A stretch of 9,508 nt of DNA from Planctomycetaceae bacterium (GTDB taxonomy: Bacteria; Planctomycetota; Planctomycetia; Pirellulales; Thermoguttaceae). The notes below the pieces were generated by a model that did no database searches, was not told the DNA's origin, and saw only the letters and a list, made by a program, of their open reading frames with translations. Both the position numbers and the translations under genes were made by a program. Where the stretch lies: contig JAIRPZ010000225.1 of assembly GCA_031256755.1 (NCBI GenBank), positions 1 through 9,508 of the forward strand, given 5' to 3'. Positions 1 to 7,800 of this stretch are shown here, in pieces; the first letter of the stretch is position 1; the number at the start of each line of letters is the position of its first letter.

Positions 1-241
1 TGCGTCTTCCGGCGGAGGACATATCAGGATTGGCGGGTTTGACGGTGCGGACAATGATGTTGTTGGCACCGAGCGATTCGATTTGTTCCTGTGCTTTGAT
101 GCTGATGCCTTCGCCGATAGCCATGAGCCAGATCACGCTGGCAACACCGATGAAGATACCGAGAACGGTGAGCATTGACCGCATCGGATGCAGCAGCAAA
201 CTTTTTACGCCCAGTTGCCATGTACGAATCCGGGAAAGCAT
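1..241 (-). CDS. MacB-type ABC transporter permease, N-terminal part (runs off left edge)
   Basis: The minus strand is open from an ATG at 241 to the window edge, giving the first 80 residues. It starts MLSRIRTWQLGVKSLLLHP, continues with RSMLTVLGIFIGVASVIW as the first membrane segment (about residues 21-40), then AIGEGI and a stretch containing EQIESLGANNIIVR. A short cytoplasmic basic N-terminus, the R-S-M-L-T-V-L-G-I-F-I-G-V segment and the L-G-x-N-x-I-x-V-R end are typical of MacB/FtsX-like permeases of ABC exporters, at the start of the MacB periplasmic core. Such permeases work with a MacB-like ATPase and often an HlyD-type adaptor; none of these is visible here. No in-frame start occurs just upstream of 241, and no Shine-Dalgarno precedes the ATG; a TATAAT lies 6 bases upstream of it. 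Substrate unknown. The family call is good; an exact orthologue cannot be given. Confidence 0.85.
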   Translation of the reverse strand, partial: MLSRIRTWQLGVKSLLLHPMRSMLTVLGIFIGVASVIWLMAIGEGISIKAQEQIESLGANNIIVRTVKPANPDMSSAGRR

Positions 242-247
242 GGGTGT

Positions 248-253
248 ATTATA
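248..253 (-). promoter_or_regulatory. Possible -10 box (TATAAT) directly upstream of the permease start
   Basis: Read on the minus strand, a perfect TATAAT is followed by ACACCC and then the ATG at 241. Transcription would begin at or within a base or two of the start codon, giving a leaderless message, which agrees with the missing Shine-Dalgarno. The hexamer 17 bases upstream (TGCTCA) matches TTGACA at only 3 of 6 positions, so the promoter is weak on sequence alone. Confidence 0.35.
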
Positions 254-288
254 CTGTGTATTAGGCCGCTTGAGCAGCGTATCCTTGT

Positions 289-354
289 ACGGGCAGCATT
301 TGCCGGACAGGCATAATTTTGGAGGGCGTTTCCGAAATGCTACCCGTCCGGCAA
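289..354. repeat. Two interleaved inverted repeats in the divergent spacer
   Basis: Pair 1 is ACGGGCAGCATTT (289-301) with AAATGCTACCCGT (335-347), 12 of 13 positions complementary. Pair 2 is TTGCCGGAC (300-308) with GTCCGGCAA (346-354), 9 of 9. The arms overlap by one or two bases and are interleaved, so both hairpins cannot form at once. No T-run follows on either strand, so a simple terminator is unlikely. It may be a palindromic intergenic element, an operator region or an RNA switch. The 242-484 spacer holds nothing else obvious apart from the boxes listed separately. Confidence 0.5.
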
Positions 355-431
355 GGACACGGCGTGCGAATGTTGCGTGAACCGTTTTCACAGACACGTC
401 CCGCCGCTCTCTTCTTATTTTTTTGTGATAG

Positions 432-440
432 TGTTACAAT
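432..440 (+). promoter_or_regulatory. Possible extended -10 box of the decayed secreted-protein gene
   Basis: TGT-TACAAT matches the TGn extended -10 plus 5 of 6 bases of TATAAT. The hexamer 17 bases upstream (TTCTTA, 412-417) is a poor -35. It lies about 45 bases before the former start codon of the broken gene. Confidence 0.3.
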
Positions 441-471
441 AACGGGAGTGTTTATTTCCTTTTCCCTTTAT

Positions 472-487
472 AAGGAGTTCTGCGACG
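472..487 (+). promoter_or_regulatory. Orphaned Shine-Dalgarno and apparent lost start codon (ATG to ACG)
   Basis: AAGGAG (472-477) is followed after exactly 7 bases by ACG (485-487), in frame with AAG AAG AGT ATG. Reading ACG as a former ATG gives MKKSMLTVPFVLGLLWVSVLP, a textbook signal peptide start. The next ATG (497) is 19 bases from the Shine-Dalgarno, too far for efficient initiation. This is read as a point mutation that removed the start. ACG initiation is known but very rare. Confidence 0.6.
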
Positions 488-1403
488 AAGAAGAGTATGT
501 TGACCGTCCCGTTTGTTCTCGGCTTATTGTGGGTATCAGTGCTGCCCGCCGACGAAACACAGTCTGTTCACCAACGGATACCTGCCCAACAGACACAGGC
601 ATCTTCAGAAACAGTGGCTCAACCGCCGCTGACGCAGGAACAGTTGGAAACGATTGCTATTCAGCCGCCGCGTATTCAGAAAGAGACCGGAAACCGTGTT
701 GTTCCGGCAATGCTCCCCCTTTTCAAAGAACTGCCGATTGACCGCAGAGGCGGAAAAAGCATTCAAGCGGAACTTTGAAAAACTGACTCCATCGTCACAA
801 CTCACTCTTGTTAACGCTCTGTTGCAGGAAAAGCATTATTCGCGGAACAGTTGCAGATACTGAAAAAAGCGGTGGACAACATTCCGGTTCCGGGTACTGC
901 CGCCGCCGTGAAACCGGAAAAAAGGGGAACCGGTCAAACCACAGTTGACAGCAACGGCTGCCGGCAAAGAAATCACAGTCACGGGTAAAGTGATAGAGGA
1001 CTGCGATAAGCCCTGGGCGATGACTTCGGACTCACTGTACGGACCGTTTGCGGCGGATTGGACAAAAGAAGCAGAAAACGTCCCGGAAATTCATTGTGCA
1101 ATCAGAATCTGACCCGTTGGCGAAAAAACTGGCGGCATCTGTCAGCGGCGACACGAAGGACTTTGAAGTGGCGTGCAAATCCGTTTTAGGTCTGCCGGAC
1201 AAACCAATGAGTTCGCCGTGGTTTGAAACGAGCGGCGGTCGTCTGCGGGACAACATCAAATACTCGCTTTCAGCGAAGGGGCGGATGTTTGTGCGGCTGC
1301 TCAAAGCGGTAAAAGAATCGGGTGCCAACTCCGATAAGTCCGCTTACCTTGCGAAATTTGCTGTCAAAACGCTGGAAAAATTGACTCGATTCTGGCGGAA
1401 TAA
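485..1403 (+). pseudogene. Decayed gene for a secreted protein of about 305 aa, function unknown
   Basis: A coding-like protein can be followed only by changing frame five times, near 737, 830, 920, 1080 and 1380. The pieces in order: signal peptide and Gln/Pro-rich start (from 485 or 497, with LTQEQLETIAIQPP); LTAEAEKAFKRNFEKLTPSS; ALFAEQLQILKKAVDNIPVP; a piece with AGKEITVTGKVIEDCDKPW and SDSLYGPFAADWTKEAEN; FIVQSESDPLAKKLAASVSG up to FAVKTLEK; and IDSILAE with stop TAA at 1401-1403. Several switches fall at A or G runs (GAAAAAAGGGG near 920, GGAAAAATT near 1375). The start codon is also lost. The three neighbouring intact genes show no such breaks, so assembly error is unlikely, though not excluded. 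No family recognised; the signal peptide implies an exported product. A hairpin terminator follows at 1441. Confidence 0.75.
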
Positions 1404-1440
1404 TCAGAACAGGGCTGTTCTTGCGGACATCGGGCAAGAG

Positions 1441-1467
1441 CAGCGAGCATTCGTTCGCTGTTTGTTA
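1441..1467 (+). terminator. Candidate intrinsic terminator of the decayed gene
   Basis: CAGCGAGC-ATTC-GTTCGCTG (1441-1460) forms an 8-bp stem with one G-T pair and a 4-base loop. It is followed by the T-rich TTTGTTATGATTT and lies 38 bases after the former stop. The rest of 1404-1605 holds only a small inverted repeat (AGGAGT 1490-1495 with ACTCCT 1505-1510); no clear terminator is seen for the convergent minus-strand gene. Confidence 0.45.
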
Positions 1468-1605
1468 TGATTTACTCATTTTAACAGCGAGGAGTACCTT
1501 CAAAACTCCTTCACGCAGCAAAATATGAATTGAAACGGATAAAATGCAGAGTTGCTTTCGCCGCTTAATATCGGCAAAATTTATACGGACAGCAATGCAC
1601 CGGCG

Positions 1606-3210
1606 TTATTCTTGCCAATAGACCGGTCGTTTTTCCAAACTGTCCTTTGCAGCAAACCGGACACACGCATCCGCATCGCGATGCAGCGCATTGACCAGCA
1701 TTGTCCGGCTCGCCTCACTGCGTCCGGCAGCCAGAAATTCCGCCGCCTTAACCCGAATCTGCACCGTTTCGCCGCGATCCAGCAGATCACAAAGCGCATC
1801 CTCAATCTGCGGAATGATTTCGTTACAATAATCAATACACCGCAGTCCCCGCATCTTTCCGGCAAGTTCGCCGGCAATCAGCAGTTTCGATAAATCCGCA
1901 GCCGTATTCTTGTCCAATTGCCACACAAGATTAAACATCCGGCGGCGTTTTTCGTCATCCAACTGATCATACAGCATCATAAACCTGCCGAAACGGAAAC
2001 TGGGCAGCAGTTTTTGCACCGTATCCCGAACTTCTTCATGAGGACTTTCCGCAAACTGAATAATCCGGGAAGAGGCACCGGGAATCTCCCGCTCGTTCAT
2101 TTGCATCAAGGCTTCGATTTGCACCGCAGGGTCTGCGTCTGCCGACGCTTCCCAAACAATCCGGTCAATATCGTCGCCGGCAAAAACAGTTAATGCCGAT
2201 AACGCCGCAACACGTCCCTGTTCTTTGCCGTGATAAAAAATTTCTAAAAGATGACTCTGCAATTCGTCCGGCGGCAGCGGTAAATTTTGTAACAATAAAA
2301 CAAGCCCCTGCTGGGATTCGCTGTCAAATTGATGAATAAACGAGTCAATCTGCCCGATCCATTCAATCGGCGGCATCTTGGAAAGATTCGTTTTGAGTTC
2401 CAGTGATACGGGACGTTTGATGCTTTTGAAAAATTCACTTAAAAACGGAATATCGGCTCTTTTAGAAATGATTGCCAATGCAAGCGGCGGCGGGTTCAGC
2501 CGATCCAGACACCGGATGATAAATTGAAACAAAAAAGGCTTCGACTCCGCAAGCAGCAGCCGGTAAGATGCCAGATAAATCGGCGAATTGGGCAGCCGCA
2601 GCGGAAGTCGCAAATCCGTATCGGCTTCCGACAAAAACGGATAAAGCCGGAGATAAACATCGAGAAACGATTCATGCGGATTAAAACGGAATTCTTTTGC
2701 TTTCGGTGCAATAATTCGGCGCATTTCCGGCAGAACCGTATTGAACAAAAGATAATGATCTTCCGGTTCATTTTTTTCAAGAGCGGCCGTGAAGCGGTCA
2801 ATAAACCGCATCATATCGTTCCGAAGCATTAAACCGGTTTTTTCCTGACTTCCCGGACCGAGACAAAAAGCGGTCAGCGTGGGCAAAACTTCATAAAAAT
2901 TTTGTGTATAAGCAAGCCGGAATGCTTGCCGGGCAAGCATTATATCGCTGTCGACAATCGCTCCCCGCAAGCCCGGAATCAGTTTTTCACGGTTTTCTTT
3001 GACAAGGTTCACAAAATATGCGTCATCAGGATCAAAATCCCGGATCACGGCTTCGAGACCTTGACCGGTGCGGCGGCTAATCAATATATTCCCGCTTAAT
3101 TTACGTATCAGTTCATGGGTCGAATGAAATGCGGATTCGAGAATGCCCGGTACCGCCTGATTTTTCGATTGTGAAATGATTTTGAGAGTTAGATCAATAC
3201 CGCTGGTCAT
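1606..3210 (-). CDS. HEAT-like helical-repeat protein, 534 aa, function unknown
   Basis: An uninterrupted frame of 534 codons from ATG at 3210, preceded on the minus strand by GGAAGGGGAA about 9-10 bases upstream, a good ribosome binding site. There is no signal peptide or membrane segment, so a cytoplasmic protein is likely. Composition is that of stacked amphipathic helices rich in Leu, Ile, Ala, Arg and acidic residues. The C-terminal third resembles HEAT repeats: about residues 332-363 (GRVAALSALTVFAGDD...), 364-400 (PAVQIEALMQMNE... ending VRDTVQKLL), 450-500 (VQIRVKAAEFLAAG) and 500-527 (MLVNALHRDADACVRFAA), with the D-P/DA-x-V-R/Q-x-x-A pattern. HEAT repeats are usually protein-binding scaffolds; no catalytic motif was seen and no partner can be named. 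It stands alone, divergent from the YTV gene. The N-terminal 300 residues are assigned as helical by composition only. Confidence 0.88.
   Translation of the reverse strand: MTSGIDLTLKIISQSKNQAVPGILESAFHSTHELIRKLSGNILISRRTGQGLEAVIRDFDPDDAYFVNLVKENREKLIPGLRGAIVDSDIMLARQAFRLAYTQNFYEVLPTLTAFCLGPGSQEKTGLMLRNDMMRFIDRFTAALEKNEPEDHYLLFNTVLPEMRRIIAPKAKEFRFNPHESFLDVYLRLYPFLSEADTDLRLPLRLPNSPIYLASYRLLLAESKPFLFQFIIRCLDRLNPPPLALAIISKRADIPFLSEFFKSIKRPVSLELKTNLSKMPPIEWIGQIDSFIHQFDSESQQGLVLLLQNLPLPPDELQSHLLEIFYHGKEQGRVAALSALTVFAGDDIDRIVWEASADADPAVQIEALMQMNEREIPGASSRIIQFAESPHEEVRDTVQKLLPSFRFGRFMMLYDQLDDEKRRRMFNLVWQLDKNTAADLSKLLIAGELAGKMRGLRCIDYCNEIIPQIEDALCDLLDRGETVQIRVKAAEFLAAGRSEASRTMLVNALHRDADACVRFAAKDSLEKRPVYWQE
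2912..2941. repeat. Perfect 9-bp-arm palindrome inside the HEAT-like gene
   Basis: AATGCTTGC (2921-2929) and GCAAGCATT (2933-2941) are perfect complements separated by CGG. A further GCAAGC at 2912-2917 offers an alternative partner for GCTTGC. It lies in codons for IMLARQAFRLA, so part of it may follow from the repeated Leu-Ala codons. Confidence 0.5.
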
Positions 3211-3241
3211 TGGCTTTCGTTCCCCTTCCGATTTCGCAGAT

Positions 3242-3270
3242 ATTCTAGCAAAGAGAGACAGAAATGGAAA
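3242..3270 (-). promoter_or_regulatory. Possible promoter of the HEAT-like gene
   Basis: On the minus strand TTTCCA (3270-3265, 4 of 6 matches to TTGACA), a 17-base spacer and TAGAAT (3247-3242, 5 of 6 matches to TATAAT). The start would fall near 3235, about 25 bases before the ATG at 3210, leaving room for the GGAAGGGGAA ribosome binding site. A weak match, supported by position and exact spacing. Confidence 0.35.
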
Positions 3271-3410
3271 GGGGCATTAAATACACCCCAAATGACCGCA
3301 GCCAACACAGAGTATAAAACAGAAACACACCAATTATACCGGTCGTGCCGATTTTAGCGGCGGTTTTTCGGAAATTTGATATTTTTTGACCAGTTTCGTT
3401 AAACATCCGA

Positions 3411-3439
3411 TTGACCGGCAGATCATTTTGTCTTATCAT
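3411..3439 (+). promoter_or_regulatory. Probable sigma70-type promoter of the YTV-protein gene
   Basis: TTGACC (3411-3416, 5 of 6), a 17-base spacer and TATCAT (3434-3439, 5 of 6). The start would lie near 3446, giving a leader of about 107 bases before ATG 3553. A second possible pair, TTGATA (3439-3444) and TATTAT (3464-3469), has a long 19-base spacer. The 342-base gap 3211-3552 otherwise contains only a 69-codon TTG-started frame on the minus strand without gene-like support. Confidence 0.5.
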
Positions 3440-3552
3440 TGATACAAAATCCAATATGAAACGTATTATCTTAATGGCAGCCCGAAGCGGAAAATAGCAA
3501 GCCCGGAATACGGGTTATCAATATTGACGGCAACGGCTTAAAGGAGGTTCCT

Positions 3553-4806
3553 ATGAAAAATGTTTCAATGACGACAATTTCCACCGCATCAATGACGGTG
3601 CTGTTTTTCGCAGCGGCAGGTTCTGCCTTTGCTGCCCAGCCATGTTGCCAGCCGGTCGCCCAGTACCGGCTGGAATATGTCCCGACAATCGAGCGGGTTG
3701 AACAAACGGCATATAAAAAGGTCTACGAAACTCAATATGTCGAAGAACAGGTAACAACTTATGAAACCGTTTGGGAAACCGAAAAACGGGAACGCCGCTA
3801 CTCTGTTTCCCGAAAAGTGCCGGAAACAGCAATGACCGAAAGACGGTATACCGTGCAAAAACCGGTCGACGAAACCGAATACCGCGATACCAGTTACAAC
3901 ATCACCCGGCTTGTCCCGGAAACGTCTGAGCGGGAAGAACGGTATCTTGTTGCTAAACAGGTGATGGAAACGCAGGAACGGCAAGTGGTCGAAACCCGCC
4001 GTGTTCCGGTACAGGAGACAACGATAGAGCAGCGGACTTACACGGTTAACAAACCGGTTACGAATTACGTAGAACAAGTTGTTGACAAAGGACAGTATGT
4101 CAATCAGGTCAACGCACTGCCCGGCAAATCGTATGAGCGTCTCGCATGGCACAGGGCAAACTATACCGATCCGGTGACCGGTGAATCAAAATGGCGTATC
4201 CCCGGTTTTTATTGGACAACGATGCAGGGACCGGCCCGGACAGAAGTCAACAAAGTTTATCAGCCGAATTATGTTACCGAAACTGTACCGGTCACAACGG
4301 CAGTGCAGGAACAACGGGTCGAACAGGTTCCGGTCACACGGACAACTTACCGTGACGAGCAAATTGTCCGCACGGAACAGGTGCAAGTCCCCCGCACCGT
4401 ACAGGAAGAGGTTGTCCGCAAGATTCCCGTAACAACGTACAAACAGGTCACGGAACGGGTTGAACAGCAAACACCGGTAACAGTCCGCCGGATGATTACC
4501 GAAGAAAAAGTCGAGCAGATTCCGGTTACAACGTATAAAACGGTACAGGAAGAAAAAGTCGAACCGTACGAAGTGAAAGTTGCCAAAGCCGTGCCGGTAA
4601 CCCGAACCGTACGAAAACCGGTGACGGTGGAAAAATTAGTGCCGTATACTTATACGATTGAGCGTAAAAAGATGGTCGTCAACCGGATTCCGCTGAATGT
4701 TCCGCAGGATACGGTGATCAAGCCGGCCGAAAAACGGATCGAGAAACCAACCGAAAAACAAACCGGCGATCCGGCCGATCAAGTTCCGGTCATCGAAACG
4801 AATTAA
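3553..4806 (+). CDS. Secreted YTV-type repeat protein of the planctomycete envelope, 417 aa
   Basis: Start ATG at 3553 follows AAAGGAGG at 3540-3547, a near-perfect ribosome binding site. Residues 1-27 are a Sec signal peptide (hydrophobic TVLFFAAAGSAFA, then AQPCC). The mature protein alternates Val/Thr/Tyr with charged residues: repeated motifs include RYSVSRKVP (82-90), RYTVQKPV (98-105), TYTVNKPV (162-169), IPVTTYK at 291-297 and 323-329, and YTYTIERK near 365. Glu-Gln-Val-Pro-Val-Thr units recur every 15-30 residues. A non-repeat insert at about 176-230 contains KSYERLAWHRANYTDPVTG and WRIPGFYWTTMQGP. The tail (380-417) is Lys/Glu/Pro-rich. This strand-like repetition matches the YTV proteins described from planctomycetes, where very large members occur in the cell wall; this one is small. 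Cys pair CC (31-32) sits just after the predicted cleavage site. Binding partner and crosslinking are not shown by the sequence. Confidence 0.92.
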   Translation: MKNVSMTTISTASMTVLFFAAAGSAFAAQPCCQPVAQYRLEYVPTIERVEQTAYKKVYETQYVEEQVTTYETVWETEKRERRYSVSRKVPETAMTERRYTVQKPVDETEYRDTSYNITRLVPETSEREERYLVAKQVMETQERQVVETRRVPVQETTIEQRTYTVNKPVTNYVEQVVDKGQYVNQVNALPGKSYERLAWHRANYTDPVTGESKWRIPGFYWTTMQGPARTEVNKVYQPNYVTETVPVTTAVQEQRVEQVPVTRTTYRDEQIVRTEQVQVPRTVQEEVVRKIPVTTYKQVTERVEQQTPVTVRRMITEEKVEQIPVTTYKTVQEEKVEPYEVKVAKAVPVTRTVRKPVTVEKLVPYTYTIERKKMVVNRIPLNVPQDTVIKPAEKRIEKPTEKQTGDPADQVPVIETN

Positions 4807-4819
4807 AAACAGAACGAGA

Positions 4820-4841
4820 GCGGCGGATGTTTGTCCGCCGC
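4820..4841 (-). terminator. Terminator hairpin between the convergent genes
   Basis: GCGGCGGA (4820-4827) and TCCGCCGC (4834-4841) form a perfect 8-bp GC-rich stem with loop TGTTTG. Read on the minus strand it is followed by TCTCGTTCTGTTTTT, which makes it a good intrinsic terminator for the 1084-aa gene ending at 4893. On the plus strand the downstream T content is poor, although the hairpin may help end the YTV transcript. Confidence 0.7.
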
Positions 4842-4864
4842 CCTCATCAGTTTCAAAGTTCCCG

Positions 4865-4897
4865 CCCGTACCGGCAGCGGACGGGAATCTTTTTATT
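4865..4897 (+). terminator. Intrinsic terminator of the YTV-protein gene, reaching the end of the convergent gene
   Basis: CCCGT (4865-4869) pairs with ACGGG (4881-4885), and CCG (4871-4873) with CGG (4878-4880), leaving one bulged A and loop GCAG. It is followed by AATCTTTTTATTT. The T-tract overlaps the stop codon of the minus-strand gene (TAA at 4895-4893). Confidence 0.6.
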
Positions 4898-7800
4898 TCA
4901 CCGTTTTCTCTGCGGCACCGGTTCGGGGAACCGCCGAGTCAAACGAAGGGACAGCACCAACCTGCTGCGACGGTTCAGCAATCGGCTGCGGGCGACGCTG
5001 TCTTGGCGGGATATACCGCCGCTTTTCCTGTTGCGCTTTTTCCTTTGCCGCTGCCACTGCCGCATCATACTCGGCAATTTCCCGCTGGCGATCCTCGATT
5101 TGCTTTTTCAAAGCAATCAGGTTTTCCGCCGCTTCCTTTTCTGTCGGACGGTCAATCAAAAAGCCGCCGAGTGAACCGCGCTGTGCATAAGAGTTGTTCT
5201 TCACTCCGCTGCCGTAAGTGTCATTCCCGCCGTAATTAATCACAAAACTGAAATTACTTCCACAATTGGACGGCGAGTGATAGGTAATGTTGCTGTTGGC
5301 ATAACCCTGATTGCGTCCGAGGAATTGGTCATCGCCGCCGTAGGAAAAGAGAATCCCGATACTGCCTTCGGCACCGACACCCTGCGTCATCCCGCCGGTT
5401 GCCGTATATTTATCACTGCCGTTAAAATCACAGAGATAACCGATAGACAAATCCCATGCCATGCCGGTTCCCATAATCTTTCCGCCGTACACATCATTTC
5501 CGCCGTCATCAAAACAATAACCGCAGGAATAATGGCAGCCGAAACCGTTGGCAAACCGCGTCCATTCGGCTTCACGGCGGGGTGAACCGTCGTACATTGT
5601 TTTGGTTGTTCCATGCCGAATATCATTGCCGGCGAAGTCGCGGGCAAATCCGACTCCAAGCCAGTATCCGCCGCCATGTCCGAAGTAATCCACTTCATAC
5701 ACATCATCGCCGCTGCCGTCAAGAAGTACGCCGATACCGCCGTTGGCAACCTGCCGGATACCGGCACCGATTCCTTGTCCCCAGCCGTCATAACCGGGAT
5801 GTTCAGGATACGAATCAAGCCAGCGTCCGCCGCAGTAATAATGATCATTCCCTTCGGCATTTTCCAGCACGCCGAATCCGCCCGGCGCACCGAATCCCTG
5901 CGCCCACATTGCTGCACGGTAATCATCGTTGCCTCCTTTGTCGATCAACATTCCGAGACCGGCAAGAGCATGCCCCTGACAGCGGCGCAAAGCTTTGTAT
6001 TTATCATTGCCGGCAAGATCAATGAGGATGCCGACACCGCCCATAGTCGAACCTTGAGCAATATCAAGAGCGGTATAAGTATCATCGCCTTCGGCATCAA
6101 GCAGGAAAGAGATCCCCATCACCGAACCGCCTTGTATGCCCGGCTTGGAACCGGTGTAAACATCGTTGCCGTGCAGATCGATGATCGCGAATACCGGACG
6201 GTTCATGTTGCACGTTCCTTCTCGGTATGTATCGTTGCCGCCGAGATCGATCACACAAATCACGTCCATCATTTCGGGCGAATCGAGATCATAGATGTTG
6301 TTTCCGCGTCCGCCGATGATAATATCGCCTGCCGCCGTCGTTAACCGCTGCACTTTTTGACCGTTCAGCATGATTTGCGGAAGAGCGTCTTCAGGCAGTT
6401 GATCGAGCAATGCGAGGAATGCCGGATTGGACAGCGGAATCATCGCTTCAGCGGCTTCGTACAACGCGGCTTTATCGACTTTCTCAAAAATGTCCATGTG
6501 TTTCCGTCCGACACTCCGTTTAGGAATGGTATGTCCGTTGATGCAATCGTTGCCGCAGAATGTAGAAACGAAGTTTGTTTCCAGTTCTTTCAATTCCGCA
6601 TTATTCAAAGCCGCAAACGCTCTGGCATGGGCTGATTTTGCAATGAGCAGACACCGTTTGACTTCGTTGACGGCTTCGAGCGGAGTTGTGCAGACCGGAA
6701 ACCGGATACCGGCATCTTCCCGTTTGGGAATGTCCATCCGTTCACGAATTCCCGGCATTATCTCTGCCCAACTGCGGTGATTGCCGGTCAAACCGGCGTG
6801 CAGCCAGCGTGTAAATTCTTCGGCAATGAAGACGGATTGAATCGGGTCTTCATAAAGTTTCTGATACCACGATAACCGGCATCTTCCGTCAAGTTCGCTG
6901 CCGGTGTTGATGCCTGCGGTGTTGCGGAGCGTGCTTTTGGCATAGTTTTTCCACATTTCGTATTTACCGGAAATGTTCCGGGTTTTCAATCCGTTGAGAA
7001 TTTCATCGTACATCAATTTGATTTTATCACGTCCGTTCATGTCTCCGAAAAGTTCCGGTTTAATGACTGACCACTTGGTCTCATCATCGTCGCTGTCGAA
7101 GTCCGGTATATTCATAATGACTTCGGTTTTTTCCGGGTCTGCCGGTTCTTCTGACGGCTGTTGTTCTTTTATCTTCGGTTCTGTCGGTTGTTTTTCCGCA
7201 CCGCCGTTTTCTTTTTCATTTTCTCCTTCCGTGTTGCTTTGTTCATCCGATTGATCCGTTGCGGTTTCCAATTCGGCTAATTTTTGACGGATAACACTCT
7301 CCTGACTGTTGTTTTTTTCATCGTTCTTTTTCGGTTCAACAGCCGGTTCGTTGTCCGGTGTTTGTTGCTGATTTTCGCTTGGTATGTCATTCTGTATTTC
7401 ACTGACTTTTTTCGGTTCGACAATTTCAGCCGATTCTCCTTCTGCCGGTTTGCCTTCCGCCGGCACATCGGCGGTTTGCGGGGCAGTTCCTGCCTCCGGC
7501 TTCGATTCAACTGCCGGTTCCGTTTCAGCGGAATTCGGCTGCGCGGCATGTTCCGTGATGGATTTCGGTTCTGCCGGTTCCGCATTTTCTTCTTGTGGAG
7601 CAGGGGCTTCCGGTTTTACCGCTTCTTCATTTGTGCTAATGGTGTGCGGTTCCGCCGGTTCGATGATTTCGGCGGCAGTATCTTCGGAAACATGATTTTC
7701 TTTTATTGGTTGTGCGGCAACCGGCGGTACGGCTTTTGCCGGTTCAGGAACGACGGTATTCGGATCATTCGGCATAACCGTTGTCCAGCCGTCGCTGATC

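Noticed and set aside
485..1403. Programmed frameshifting as the explanation of the frame changes.
   Set aside because: Five changes, with shifts in both directions, plus loss of the ATG, fit decay better than any known recoding mechanism.
3245..3454. Minus-strand 69-codon frame with one hydrophobic segment (GTTGIIGVFLFYTLCWL).
   Set aside because: It starts with TTG without a ribosome binding site and covers the promoter region of the divergent genes.
3589..4152. Long minus-strand frame (187 codons) opposite the YTV gene.
   Set aside because: A shadow of the repetitive YTV gene: Phe/Arg/Leu-rich composition and no ribosome binding site.
5518..5537. C-x3-C-x2-C (CHYSCGYC, residues 871-878 of the 1084-aa protein) resembles the radical SAM iron-sulfur motif.
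   Set aside because: It lies in the middle of the exported repeat array, next to a GGND-x-Y motif, with no radical SAM barrel features around it. Treated as coincidence.
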